Source: Nannochloris sp. 'desiccata' (taxonomy: Eukaryota; Chlorophyta; Trebouxiophyceae; Chlorellales; Chlorellaceae). Taken from it: 64,000 bases of DNA. A program made the translations under genes and the position numbers. The notes under the pieces were generated by a model. It did not search any database. It worked only from the letters and a program-made list of their open reading frames with translations, and was not told where the DNA came from. Location of the stretch: NCBI GenBank assembly GCA_019044685.2, contig JAGTXX020000014.1, forward strand, positions 372,001-436,000, read 5' to 3'. Shown piece by piece: positions 9,901 to 22,664 of this stretch; the stretch's first letter is position 1, and every line of letters starts with the position of its first letter.

Positions 9901-12656
9901 GGATTGGTCAAGAGAAAGATGTGACCATTTACCGTCTTGTAAGTAAGGATACTTATGAGGAACACGTTTTCAAAACATCTTCTCGTAAATACGGTCTTGA
10001 TGAGGCCATTTTGGGCGGTATTGCTACTAATGGTGGTTCTAGTGGTAATGGCGGTAATGGGGATGAGCTTGATGGCAAGAAAATCGCAGAACTGCTCAAG
10101 CATGGAGCTCATTGCTTGGATAAAGTGGACGAAGCGAATGCTGAAACTGAAGCCTTTGCCTCTGAAGATATTGATCAGATTCTCAAGGGGCGTACTGAAA
10201 AAAGACAAATCGGTGGTCGGGCGGGTAATACCTTCTCTATCGCTACCTTTGAAATTGAAGGTGGTGCTGCTGGCTCTGGTGCTGCTGGTGCCACTGCGAA
10301 TGCTGCAGATGATAAATCTTTCTGGGCGACGTTATTACCTGAAGCTGCTGCTGCGCATGAAACGGAAAAAATTGCAGCAAAGCATGGGCATATCATGCTG
10401 GCACCTCGTCAAAGAAAGAAAGTAAGTTATAATGATGGATCTCAGCGTAAAGGCAAAAGACGTAGTAGCAGTGATGATAATGATAATGACAGTGATTTTG
10501 CTCTTACGGAAGATGGCCAAGATTCAGATGCTGCTGCTGCTGGTAGTGGGGGTAGTGGTATGAAAACAAATGGTCCTGCAACAAAAAAGCAGTACAACGG
10601 TGCTGGTGACGTCGGAGGTGGCTCTACTAAATCATCTGGCCCCAAGCCCTGGTCGATCATCGATGCCAACAAATTCTTTGATCAGCTCTTGCGCTTTGGC
10701 TTTTCCGAGAATATCGGCATCCCCAAGGCTGTCAACGCTGCTGGATTACATGCCAAAGGATATCTTCCGGAAGATTTCCCTGCTGTCGCTGCGGCTTTGC
10801 ATGCTATGCTCCTTGGCGCACCCAGCGTTGTTCCTGCGAAACCCTGTCGTGTCCCTTCTATTCAACACGAGACTTCCCGTCAGATTCAATTAATTAATGA
10901 ACAAATAATGAAGGAGATGAAGGACGCAGCTCCTGATGAGAAGACTGAATTTTATAAAAGGCTCGCAAACCACATCGCCACTCAACAAAAGGCCAAAGAA
11001 CTCGCTTTGTTAGAAATTGAACGGGTCAAACGAGTCAATGCCCAATGGGAAAGTGTCCTCAGCAACGCTGCTGCCAGTTTAGCGACCTCGTTTGCTGTCA
11101 GTCTGATTCCTGCACACTGTATGCGGGCGGTGCAAGATATCAAGCTCGCCGAGCGAATTATGAAATTTCACGACGTCTACATTTCACATACCAAGGAAAT
11201 TGATTTACTGTCTAAGTGGGCTCATTCTGGTAACCAAGCGCCTGCGTTTCCACATAAGTATGGAACCTTCCCGCACTGGTGGACTCGTTCTGAAGACACA
11301 AAGCTATTGCAAGGTCTGTTTACCCTCGGCTGGGCGCCGTTACGGAAACAGGCCGAGAGCGTTGACGATGTATTACAGCATCGTGATTTTGGTTTTAAGG
11401 AAAAGATGATGTTGGCACCTCTTGAACTGGTCATGACCTCTGAACCTCCAAAGCAAAATGAAGGCTCTACTGAGGCGATGATGAAGGATGATAGTTTCCA
11501 AGTGCGTCCTTCCCCAGCAAAGAATGACGATTTTAAATCAAAACCAGCTCAAGCTGTACCTGCTGCTGCACCCGGTGCCGGTGCCTCTGCTGACGGCGTC
11601 ATTACTGCTGCTGCTCCACCTCTGGAAATGGCAAAGCTTGGCGCCCTCCCTCGTCTCTATACTCAGTCTGAATGGACTAAATTCAGAGATACTTTAAGCA
11701 GACACGTCAAATCGATGATTCAATATCTGAGAAAAGTTGAAGAAAATAATTTAAAAATTGCCAAGACGCAGGCTACCGCTGCTGATGCCGGTGCTTGTTC
11801 TGCTGCTGTTGGTGGTGCTGTTGCTGTTGCTGTTGGTGGGGCTGGCTTTGTGCCTTATAAGAGCGGCAATGCTGAAGCAGCAGCAGGTCCTTCTGACCCT
11901 CCTTCTTCTACCGAGATGAGCCTTCTATCTACCGAGATATTGGAAAGCCAGAGCAGTGGTGGCTCCATTCTGAGCAGTGTTGCTGCTGCTGCTGCTGGTG
12001 GTGGTGGTACCTCGACTGACGCGGCTGCCGCTCCCGCTGTCAAGGCAAGCGGGGGCGGAGCTAAAGACCTGTTGAAGAAAGTATTGCAACGTGAAGCTAT
12101 CAAACAGCTCGACAGCAAGGATATCGGAGCAGCTGCTGGAATGGCGGAAGCTATGGAAGAGGATCCTATCGAGCCTTTTAGTGATGATGATGAAGAAGAT
12201 CAACAGCCGCGGAAGACGGCTGCCGTTGCGAGAAATAAAGAAAAAGAAGAGAAACCTCAAAAGAAGAAATCGAAAAAATCTCCTTCCCCTGATCTTCCTA
12301 CCACTACTGCCGTTAAACCTACCCCTCTTCATGGTGCTAAAGGTGGTGTAGCTACTCCTGGTAGCGGAACTGTCTCCGCTCTTAACATTTTCCAAGAAAC
12401 TCGAGGCGACTTTACAGATGGAGCCAGCGGGAGTGGTTTAAAGCCTCCTGCAGGTGCTACTGGCGAGAAGAAAGCGAAAGGCAAGTCTAAAGGCGGAGAG
12501 AGAACCGGAAATCAACTTTCTTTATTGAGTATGCCCCGAGTAATGCAATATTATACAAAAGGAGATGCTGCAGCTCTAGGTGATGACGGTACCGCTGGAG
12601 CAGGACAGCAGCAGGATGAGGAGGCAGAGATTATTGATTTGGCTTCATCTGATTAG
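6970..12656 (+). CDS. CHD-family chromatin remodelling ATPase
   Basis: Exon 1 (6970-7202) is joined through a 113-nt phase-2 intron (GTAAGT donor, CTGCAG acceptor) to one exon of more than 5 kb (7316-12656). The protein has 1857 residues. An acidic Ser/Asp/Glu-rich N-terminus (about 1-335) is followed by two chromodomains (about 342-398 and 411-468). The SNF2 ATPase comes next, with Walker A GDEMGLGKT (527-535) and DEAH box (644-647), then the C-terminal helicase lobe (about 830-955) with RCHRIGQ. Later segments around FPHWWTRSEDTKLLQGLF look like SANT/SLIDE-type DNA-binding folds. Tandem chromodomains plus SNF2 define CHD remodellers, which slide nucleosomes and read methylated histone tails. 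No N-terminal PHD finger is seen, which argues against the CHD3/Mi-2 class. CHD1 and the CHD6-9 class both remain possible. The C-terminus is low-complexity and charged. The ATG at 7347 is internal. Confidence 0.92.
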
Positions 12657-13171
12657 GTAGTGGATTTAGACTTAAGGTGTATAAATTTCTATGCTTTATT
12701 TGTCCTGTTAATATTGCCTCCTCTGATCGCCAAGAGAAGGCCGCTCAGCTGTCCCTCAGCTGTTCCTTTCTTCGAGGCGGTTGAAACTTTTTTTTTTTCC
12801 TCTGTCCATTTTTTTTATAATTATTCGAGTCCTTACCTTGGACAAATCATTTCTGAACATTTATTATTATGATAAGACTTAATATTGAAGATTTTTGTAA
12901 AGATACCATTATCTCCTCTATATCATAACAAGAACTGCATCAGAGGCGGGGCTGCTGTCGGCTGTAGTTGCACTGACATGAGACCATATCTGCCTCCGTA
13001 ATTAGAACACAAAGGAGCCAAAGCAACGACGCAAGCAATTTTAAAATAAAGAAAAGTTATTGAAACAGCTTTGCAGGCCAGACTATTAAGCGTACTCACC
13101 TAATCGCGAGGATACTCGATCAATCAATTTAAATTAGTATATTCGATCACTCCCAAATTTAACTTTTAGAA
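12657..13171. other. Intergenic region CHD / gamma-SNAP
   Basis: This is 515 bases between two plus-strand genes. The first half is the CHD 3' region, with T-runs and a TGTAA at 12896-12900, a green-algal-type polyadenylation hint. The second half should hold the gamma-SNAP promoter. No RNA gene is seen. Confidence 0.5.
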
Positions 13172-14245
13172 ATGGATTTTGGCGACAGGCGCGCTGAGGC
13201 ACAGTCCATTTTCAAAGAAGCTACGAAGCTGAGCGCCCCTAGCTTTTTAGGAATGCGTCTCAAAGGAGATTGGAGTCAAGCTACACCAATGTTCGAGCGG
13301 GCTGCTCTCCTCTTCAGGGTAAGCAGTATATATTGATAGCAAAATCCATAGAGGAGATGTCTTTCTTGTAGCCATAGTGTATTTAAACGACTCGTAGAAT
13401 CTAACTTCACCCAGTTGTCCATTCCCCATTCGCTTCTTTTATTACAGCAATCGAATGACGCCGCCACCGCCAAGGAGTGTTGGGAATCAGCCGCACAAGG
13501 CCACATTGCCCAAAAATCAAACTGGCACGCTGCCAAAGCAATGGAACGTGCCGGTGAAATGGCACGCGATACCGAAAATTATGATGAAGTCCAAGCTTGC
13601 TTCCGTAGAGCAGCAGAGCTCTATTTAGAAGAAGGCCGACCTAACACTGCCTCGGAAGCCATGGTCAAAGCAGCCAAAGCATTAGAAAGCGGTGACCCTG
13701 CTGCTGCCTCGAGTTTTTACAACCAAGCCTTAGAATGGGTAGAAGATGGGGGTAAAGAGGGGCTTGCAGCAGATACCTATCGTAGCGCCATTGGCCATGC
13801 AGTCAGATCAGAGCGGTGGGCTGAAGCCGTCGCTATTTTGGTTCGATTTGCAGCTGCCTGTTTGGGTATTAACGCAATAAATAGCTTGTGTAAATCGTAT
13901 TTAGGTGCAGTAGTAGTATGGCTACACGCTGGAGATGCCAATGCAGCGTGGTGTACGTATCAGGACGCTCTAGGCGTAGTGGAGTTCCAAACAAGTCAAG
14001 AGGCGGTGGCAGCTGAGGAGCTGTTTAATGCGTATAGAGCTGTAGATAGCGAAGCGATCGCGGGTGTGGTATCTTCCCAGCATTGTTACACTCATTTGGA
14101 GCCGTGTATTGCACGGTTAGCGAAGAAATTGTCGCAAGGGACAGAAGGGCATCTTCAAAAAATGGCGCAGCAATTATTTGGACATGGTGATGGCGGTGGC
14201 GGTGGTGGTGGTGAAGATGAGAATGGGGAAGAAGATTTGACGTAA
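13172..14245 (+). CDS. NAPG: Gamma-SNAP (vesicle fusion adaptor)
   Basis: Exon 1 (13172-13318, 49 codons) joins exon 2 (13448-14245) across a 129-nt phase-0 intron, giving 314 residues, the usual gamma-SNAP length of just over 300. The protein is a run of TPR-like helical hairpins. Family features include the opening EAEKL-type helix followed by APMFERAALLFR-like sequence, then NWHAAKAMERAGEMA, CFRRAAELYLEEGRPNTA and the A-rich helices after it. SNAP proteins recruit the NSF ATPase to spent SNARE complexes so they can be taken apart after membrane fusion. The C-terminus ends in a poly-Gly/acidic tail. No other gene overlaps it; the next gene converges on it from the right. Confidence 0.88.
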
Positions 14246-14452
14246 ACTAAGACAAGAGCGACAGTTTCTTGTATAGAAAAGTTACGAGTTCCTGTAAGTA
14301 AATTTTAAGGTGATGAATGGTACGTTTACTGTACTTTGAGTCTGTGTTTTCCAAGATGCTTTTCCTCACGGGACTTCCTTGTATTGGATCAATCTTACAA
14401 TCTTACTTTTTTTTAATTCTTTCTTTTACATTTTGAATATCTGTTACGTGTC

Positions 14453-15131
14453 TTAATCAAGAGCGCCGTGAAAGAAATCATCAGCAATATCCTCTTTATC
14501 TTGAGATACCTTGGCAGTAACAGGTTTTCTGATTTTCAAAACTGCCGCCGTTGCTGCTGCTGCTGCTGCCGGAAGGGAAGCATTTCCCTGTGCTGTATTT
14601 TTCTCCTTGTCCGGGATTTGAACGGCCTTATCTGCACCCACATCTTTATTCTTGTTACCTACGCCTTTATCTCGTTTTGAACCAGGCATGTGACGTAGCG
14701 TAGCTTGCCCACCGTTAAGTAATTCTAATCTAAAGGTCTGCATTTCGGCATTGAAAATTGCCACACAGTCTAAATCATCTCTAGAAAGATCGAATTTGCC
14801 TTGAAATTCTACTTTATCGTTACTTGCTTTGGTATTCGTGCTATCTAAAGACAGAGTAGCCTGCAAAATGTGGTGTTAGACAAGAAGAAATAAGATGAGG
14901 GGCGGTGGGCGGAAAGATTCGGAGATGTTGGAATACCGTCTAGGATCAAAACATTCTTACCGCTTTATTGTCTGGATCTATATGGAGATTGCCTGGGGAT
15001 GATCGATCACATGATGCAGGGATAAAATCAAGACGTAGCGTTGAGTAGTCTGCAGAATGCAATCTATTTTTAAATGACTCTCCAAGTACTATAGGATATG
15101 ATATGCCAGCAGCGGGCTGGTCTGAACTCAT
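14453..15131 (-). CDS. EAF: ELL-associated factor (EAF) family transcription elongation factor
   Basis: Exons 15131-14961 (57 codons) and 14860-14453 join in phase 0 over a 100-nt intron, giving 192 residues. The N-terminal half carries the EAF signature YPIVLGESFKNR followed by TLRLDFIPAS, and later VEFQGKF and a conserved strand around CVAIFNAEMQTFRLELL. EAF proteins bind ELL and stimulate elongation by RNA polymerase II. The C-terminal third is Lys/Ala-rich and ends in an acidic, aromatic patch (DKEDIADDFFHGALD), as EAF tails often do. The gene is divergent from the POLQ homologue, with 331 bases between start codons. Confidence 0.82.
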
Positions 15132-15462
15132 GATCGGAATTTTCTAGATTATCCTGTTTACAAAATATACGTATTGAGCAGTTTGCATGCTTACCCGTAA
15201 AATTTAAAACCTAAAATAAAAGGGTCTGAACAGAATAGACCAAAACTCGCTGTAAATCTTTAAATCCTGATTGAGCATGCATATATCTAAATGATATGTA
15301 TTCTTATAATTTGATTTGATTATAACGTGCTAGCGAAGAAGGCAATGTCTTAAACTTGAAACTAAACTACGATCAGAACAAAATTTAAACAATGAAATAA
15401 AAAATTCCCTTCGTTTTTTTTCTCTAAACGAATTCAATAGACTCTAGATTGAATCTAAAAGC
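15132..15462. promoter_or_regulatory. Divergent promoter region EAF / POLQ homologue
   Basis: This is 331 AT-rich bases between divergent start codons. They include T- and A-runs close to the POLQ start. No clear named motif is seen. Confidence 0.45.
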
Positions 15463-18400
15463 ATGGCACAGGTGGCCATGCGGTCTTCAGATCGCGATTG
15501 GCCTCCCTCAGCTCCTTTGGATTATTCGATCCTCAACCGACTGCAACCACCGCAGCAGTGCTTACCTCCAGTGCAGCAGCAACCTGTGTCCCTTCAGGAA
15601 TTCAACAGCTATCCTCAACAACAAAAATATCAACGTCTTCCAGCCTCTCGAGGTCTACGCACATCTCTCGCTGAGTGGGGTCTACCGCCTGCTGTCGTCG
15701 CTGCCTACACCTCCCAAGGCGTCACCCAGCTTTTCCCCTGGCAAGCTGCAGCCTTAGAAAATGGAGAAGATGGACACAATCTCGTCTATTGCGCTCCCAC
15801 TTCTGGAGGGAAATCTCTGGTCGCTGATATCCTCATGATTCGAAAAATGATAGGCCTTGGCAATAAAAACAGCAATAACAACAACAATCTTGCCACAGCT
15901 GGAAACGCTAGTGCCCTGATGCCCCCCCCACCACCGCCACACCTTCAAACACGTGGTCTAGGTCGCGCTCTCGTCGTGCTTCCTTACATTTCCATCGTTT
16001 CTGAGAAAACAGAGCATCTTTCCCGCCTTTTACGGCCTATTAAAACCACTGTTCGAGGCTACTACGGCGCCATGGACTCGTCGTCGTCGTCCCCTCTCGC
16101 TCCAAACGGAGAAGCGGTCGCTGTCTGCACCATAGAAAAAGCCAATGTATGCATAAATAGACTCCTACAAGAAGGTAGATTAGCAGAACTAAGCTGTATA
16201 GTTATAGATGAGCTGCATATGATAGCCAACCCGCAAAGAGGAGTCGGAGTTGAACTGCTTTTATCGAAAATATTGCATCAGAAGGATGTGGGTGGACATA
16301 TACAGATAATTGGCATGAGTGCTACAAGTAAGTAGTAATAATTGAGTAATGTTATATGTACCGTGTTTATTTAGTAGCTGGTTGTGGGCATTTCTTGTTA
16401 TCTAGAAGCATCTTTCTTTCAAACCAACTTGCACTAAATTAGTTTACCGTTTTGGCTTCTCCCCCCCTTTCGCTCTTTTCTTTCTTTTTTTGCAGTGGGT
16501 GGTCTAGAGAGTTTGCGTAAATGGCTGCGTGCTCGTCTTTTCCTTACGAATTACAGACCTGTCCCGCTTACGGAGTACGCTGTTTTCAATGGCACCGTGT
16601 ACAAAAAATTAAACAAGCCTAATGCAGCAGCAGGAGCTGCGGAAGCTAATGCAATAGATTACGAGCTTGGTTCCGATAGCTGCCCCTTACAGCTTGACCG
16701 CGTTCTTCCTCCATCTAATAGCAAAGAAGACCCAGATCGACTGCTTCCTCTGGTTTCTGAAGTCACTGCGCAAGGCCACTCCGTCTTAATTTTCTGTGGA
16801 ACGAGAAGGAACTGTGAAGTTATTGCTGCTATGGTTGCCAAACACCTAGATTCTCTTTTCTCGCAGAAACAAGATCAAGATAATTCTTCCCTTATTCTTT
16901 CTGCTCGGCAAGATCTTATTTCTCAAATTGAGGATGCAATGAGTGCTCCTGTATCTCCTCAACTACGAGAAACGATTCTTGCAGGCGCTGCTTGGCACCA
17001 CGCTGGTCTTTCTCAAGAAGAAAAGTCGGGTATAGAAGCAGGCTACCGAGCTGGAACTTTACAAGTACTTGCAGCTACCTCTACTCTCGCAGCTGGAGTC
17101 AACTTACCTGCTCGTCGAGTGATTCTACGGAGCAGTCTTATATTTGGCCGAGCAGCAGTGGATAGAGCAATGTATTTGCAGATGGTAGGGCGGGCTGGGC
17201 GGGCTGGGCAAAGCCCTATAGGAGAAGCGTACATTATTGGTGGTGGCACTTCACTGAAACAGAAAGATTGGGTGGCCGTGTGCAGATTAATAACAGCGCC
17301 TGTGCCAGTTTTACAAAGCCAACTTCTGGTCAATGCACCTGATAATAACGAGCAGCAGCAAGGGCAAGAAGAAGGCCAATCTTCTTCTAGTTTAGCAACA
17401 GATGCCCAGTTGCAGCGTTTATTACTTGAATCTGTAGCGAGTGGTGCTGTTTCTAGCTCTGCAGATGTCCAATCTTTGCTCCACAACACGTTTGCTTATC
17501 ACCAGCACCCCTGGACGAACATAGTCGGTGCAGCCAAAAACGCTCTTCGCGCTCTCCAAAAGGAGAAACGCCTTTTACAGTCGTATGGGACCAAAGGATC
17601 TTTGTGGAAAGCTTCAAATCGCGGCGTCGCTGTCTATGATTCTGCCCTTCCCCTTGATGCTGGACTGGAGTTATTCAACGAGCTGCTGACAGCAGAGAAG
17701 GGTTTCAACACCTCTGAGCCTATCCATGCTATATTTCTGGCTTTAAAAGTGGTTAAAAGTGCAGGTTTTATCACTATTTACAACTGGAATTTATGGAATA
17801 GTGCGCTTACTAAACTCGACTCAACTAAAGCAGCAGTCGCAGCTGCGGTTGGAGTAGATATTAGCTATGCTCACAGCCTTGCGAGTGGCGATCGAGGCAA
17901 TGCTGTTTCCACTGGAAAGCACGCTCGTTTTGCCGCTGCCTTGATTATTAATGAAGTAGCCAAGGGAGAAGATAGCTTTGACCAAATTGTAGCGCGCTGG
18001 GGAGCTCCACAATTTTTATCTTATAATGGTTTGATGCGTGGGGAACTGCAGAAACTGCAAGAAGACGTAGCACAGCATATGGGTATGGCTGCATTGCTCT
18101 GTGAAAGCGCAGGCTGGTGGCCATTAGCAACCATGTTTTCTGACCATGCTGCCACCGTTGCAGCAGGTGTTCGTCGAGAATTGCTGCCTTTGATGGCGGT
18201 ACCTGGTATGACAGCAGGCAAAGCACGTGCACTCTGGAAAGGAGGAATAACTGGACCTATGGTTTTAGCCACTGTTCAAGAAGAAGTGGTGCTCAAGGCG
18301 TTAACAACTGGAGTAGCAGCGCAGATGAGAACCAAGGCTGTTGGCGCTCAACGCCAGCAGCAGCAGAGCTCTAATCTAGGCACGAAAGCTGCCAAAGGCG

Positions 18401-20754
18401 TAGCGAGCCGTGCTGCAAAAGCTCTTATTGCAGCTGCTCGTGAACATGTCGTTGCTTGTGTAGAGCTCAACATTGCAGTCGAACCACAAGCAACGCCAGA
18501 GCTACCTCCACAGCTGCAGAAACAACAGCAGCTGGTGGAAGGTCCTCGAGGTCTTAAAGAATCGCGTGAAATCTTTCTTCGTAATCATTGTTTCTGTACA
18601 GAGATTCGATTATCTACTTCAGACGATAATGTGATTAAGTTTCTTAAGACGTGGGCTGAACAGCCTCGATTTAGCTTTTCTTTAGCCACCTCTCTTCCTG
18701 CTGCTGCTGCTGCTACTAGTGAGCGTGTTCTTCAAGGGTTCTCTGTCTGCTGGGATCGTAAAGAAGCGTACTTTGTAGATTTTAGTCAACGACATCGTGC
18801 CCGTGAGCTTCAATTTACATCTACTGCAAGCACGTTAGAAAAGGCAGTCGCCTCAATTATGGCTTCCTCTACCTCAGAAGTAATCCTTTTTGGAGCTTTT
18901 CACACCATGAATACGCTCTTACATGCAACAGAGGTCTGTATTGGAGGTAACATCTTTGATCTTGAGGTTGCTGCGAGGCTGCTTACTCCGACTGAACCAG
19001 CGTCGGCCCGTGCCACAGCGGCAGCAGCGGGAGCGCCGGCACCTCCACCTCACACGTTAAAATCGATGTTAGATCTCATCTCACCAGAGCTATCTAAAGA
19101 AATTCGTGTAGCTCCAAACCCACGTGCTGGTGTCACACCTGCGTGTAGATCAACGCTTCTTCTGTGGGCAGCAACAGAGCCAGCGCTGCGAGTCTTAGCC
19201 AGTAGAGGTCTGGTAGATTACTTTAATTCTGTAGATCTGCCTGCATCTATAGCAATGTCTCGAGGAATAACTACCTTGTTGAATAGCACTAAAATTGCAC
19301 GAGCTACTGCAGCAAAAGCACTGCCTTCTTCTTCAAAATTGTTTTCTATCCTCGACTCGCAGCTTTTCCCTTCTTTCTTGCCAATGCATTTTGGCCCTCA
19401 GCACGTGCGTGTTCACACCTCCACTGTACAGCATGAGCTTTCAACCAAAATTTTAACGCCTGAAGGAGCTCAAGGTGCTATTGTGTCGCTCTGGTGCACT
19501 CCAAAAGAACTTCACAACCACCGCCTTGGCTCTTCTCCTGCTGCTGCTCCTTTGCTTCTGGTTCTCGGCAGAATCTTGAATATTCAACGAGGCAAACGTC
19601 TTCGTACCGCCCTTGATTTCTTCTCTGCTCTTGATAACGACCAACAAAAAACGCAGCAAATAGGTGAAGAAGAACGTGGCTGCAGTGTGGTATCTCTTGC
19701 TGTCTCTCCTTTACCACTACCTGGTTGCGATCCAGACTCGCCAGTAGCGGTGCCGTGTTTCATTGAACTTGTCCGTCCTGCAGATCAACTTTGGAGACTC
19801 ACTTCTGAAGCTGTATCTGGACTGAAATTTTCTAGTGGCTCTCTTGAACAAAAGGCAGGAGGGGCAGCAGCAGTTGGTAGCACCATTTGTGAGGTTCTAG
19901 CATGGCAACCGCGACAGCCACCGTCGTCAGCTTCAGCCCCCATACCCTCTTTGGCCCAGCTTGAAACGAACCAGAAGTATACCTGGCTTTCTATTGAGAT
20001 TCAAAACATTGATCTTGCAGTACTTGCTCACCTCAGTCAAGATATCGAGCTTCTTAATGCTTGTGCTGTACCCAAACCTTGGTCGCGAGTGGCTGCTGTG
20101 TGGAGCGTGGCTGCCAGAGGCGTTGCTGTCGGTGGTGGAGTTTTAATTTCTTCCGCTACCGTAAAATATGTCGTACAATTTTTAATCCACGGATGGAGCG
20201 CTGCACGCTTAGCACAAGAGCTATCCTCCAACCAGCAGCAGAGATTCTCCAAGGCGCACGCGTCCATGACAGCAGCTTCTTTTGTAGCAGCCTTTCAGGG
20301 TCTTGAAAACTGGCAAGAAAGAACAGTTACAGCTTGGGAACGCTCTCATCAAGTCATTTCTATTTGTGGAAGAGTCTACCACCTTCCTGGTGCGGCAGCG
20401 AATGCAGATCCTAAGCTCAAGGCAAGGCTGGCTAAGGCGGCGGTGGCGGCAATGTTAAGTGGCAGTGTAGAAGATGTGCTTCTTGCTGCTGTAGCTACTC
20501 TGAATAAATCGTTAGCAAAAACCACTACCGGTGTTAAAAATGGTGTTTTATTAGGCCATCAAGGGCGTGTTATAATAATGCAGGTGGCTGATGAGCAGGA
20601 GCTTCAGGCAGTGGCAGCAGTCGGGCAGGTGCTTAAAAGTAATGTAGAGCTTGGCAATAATAACACGCTTAGTGTTCCACTTGATATATCTATAGGTGTA
20701 GGCAAAATATTACATCCCCTTTTCATGCGTAACGTTTCCTTAACTACCATTTAA
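15463..20754 (+). CDS. POLQ: DNA polymerase theta homologue with altered polymerase motifs
   Basis: Exons 15463-16327 and 16496-20754 join in phase 1 across a 168-nt intron, giving 1707 residues. The helicase-like half is well conserved: motif I APTSGGKS (111-118), DELH (249-252), SAT (286-288, just before the splice), GVNLPARRVI and VGRAGRAG (about 517-526). Winged-helix/HLH regions follow, as in POLQ. The C-terminal part aligns with an inactivated exonuclease-like region (NIFDLEVAARLL) and an A-family polymerase. The polymerase catalytic motifs differ, however. Motif A has Glu1456 where the metal-binding Asp is expected. Motif B has Ser1508 where its Arg is expected, with Lys1512 kept. Motif C reads ADE (1653-1655) instead of HDE. 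The usual long central linker of animal POLQ is very short. Theta enzymes carry out microhomology-mediated end joining; here the helicase role is credible and polymerase activity is doubtful. Confidence 0.88.
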
Positions 20755-20994
20755 AATTTTCAATGTAAAACCTTCAACACGCTGGCTATCTCCAGATCCT
20801 AGACTTTGCGACTCCGGCGACAATTCTGCATTTGCCGGCGACGTGTTGCGTCTTTAACCTCTCATTTTCGTTCACTTATTAAACAAACACAATAGTTTCA
20901 AATACAAAGCGTATTACAGAGCGAAAGCTACAGCATTTACTAGATTTGCTGACCTATTTCTCTGCTGCAACTTATTTTTAATCTCTTGTTCTCT

Positions 20995-22664
20995 ATGGTG
21001 CCAGCCAAGGTTCTGCTGCTCCTTGCAGCAGTGCTCGCTGCATTAAGCCCATGCATGTATGCAAGATCCCTTGCTCAAGCTTCTCCTTACGAGGCTGAAG
21101 CAACAAATGGAGATACTGCTCCTGCTCCCGCCGATACTTCTGCAGACGTAATTATAATAGGTGCTGGCATGGCAGGTATTACCACAGCCAGGTGGATTGT
21201 AGACAATACAGACTACTCTGTTATCATCCTTGAAGCTCGTGAAAGAAGTGGAGGTCGACTTTACTCTGTCCCCACCGCCTATGGTAAGAAAAAGTTAAAA
21301 ATAAAAAATAAATAAAAAACTTCGGGTAGTTTTTTGGCCCGTCGGCAAAGCTCTCACCACTACTTGCTTATGACATATAATCACTTTAATGCTGGTTTAA
21401 TACAGGTAGAATTGACAGGGGAGCTATGTGGATCCATGGAGGTGTCCCTGGGAACCCTCTCTATGACCTTGCCGTCAACTTGAACGCCTCTTTAAGCCCT
21501 CAGCAAGACTATTTCTCTGCGGCAACCTTCACCTCTGACAACATCCCAATTATCAGTGGCTCCAATAGCGAACTCTTATTCGAAGGCTGGCTCAATGATA
21601 TGATCTTTCGTATAGACACCTTGCGTGCCGACCCTGCCACCAACGTCTCCTCTTTAGATATGCCCTTGAATCAAATTTATCAAGAATACATCATCAACCA
21701 AAATATAACGCCACAGCAACAACAAACTACCAATCTGATGGCTCACACTGCCTATCAAGTCCTTTTAAACGCAAATTTGACTGATTTAAGTACTTTACGG
21801 TATGGAGACGCTAAAACTTTACCTGCTATAGATGTTTTACTAATGGATGGCTTTGATGTATTAACGAATATAATGAAAATGGAACCTACTCCATTAGACA
21901 TTCGTTACAACACCTCGGTTACCGCTATCAATTACGGTACTGAAGACGGCGTAACCGATAATTCTGTGACTGTAATGACTGACGATGATGTTGAATACAC
22001 TGGGAAATATGTGGTGACTACCCAATCCCTTGGTTGCTTGAAGAAAGACGAGAATTTAGCCATGTTCAACCCCAGCTTACCTGAAGAAAAGTTGAAAGCG
22101 ATTAATGATATGGGCATGGGTGTCCTGGATAAAGTAATTTTAGTGTTTGATACCCCTTTTTGGAATGAAACTGACTTTATATCTAGAGAAATGCCTGATC
22201 TCGGTGGGGAATGGTCTATTTTTATGAATAATGAGAAGACAATTGGGGTGCCTGCGCTAGTCGCATTGAACACCGGAGACACTGCACGAGCTATCGAAGA
22301 GAAGACCGATGAAGAGATTTTAAGTGAAGTCATGGCTGTGTTGAGAGCTATGTATGGCTCTAGCTCTACTCCAGTTGAGGCAACTGCAGGCACTGATACT
22401 TCTTCTGCTTCTTCAACTAATATTCCCGACCCTTCTGAATACTATGTCACCCGCTGGGCAAACGACCCTTGGTCCTGTGGAAGCTACTCTTACTATGCTG
22501 TAGGCAATGAAAAGAATATTACAGCTGTTTTGGGAGAGCCGGTAGGCAGGTTGTTGTTTGCCGGTGAGGCCACGTCTGAGTACCCAGCAACTGTGTTGGG
22601 GGCTCATGTCAGCGGGCTCAGAGAGGGGGAGAGAGTAGCTACACTGCTTGCTCAAGAACAGTAA
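20995..22664 (+). CDS. PAO: Polyamine oxidase-like flavin amine oxidase, secretory
   Basis: Exons 20995-21283 and 21406-22664 (phase 1, 122-nt intron) encode 515 residues. The ATG at 20995 is used because it opens a clear signal peptide with a Leu/Ala-rich core (about residues 4-20). The FAD-binding Rossmann motif VIIIGAGMAGITTARWI follows at about 50-66, then the LEARERSGGR motif. Splicing rebuilds RIDRGAMWIHGGVPGNPLYDLA, typical of the amine oxidase family. The C-terminal FAD/substrate motif LLFAGEATSEYPATVLGAHVSG is intact. These enzymes oxidise spermine or spermidine and release hydrogen peroxide. The signal peptide suggests action outside the cell or in a vacuole. Substrate choice (spermine, spermidine or back-conversion) cannot be read from sequence alone. 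Confidence 0.88.

Noticed and set aside
9588..10208. 206-codon minus-strand ORF inside CHD
   Set aside because: It is antisense to the conserved helicase lobe of CHD and explained by codon usage there.
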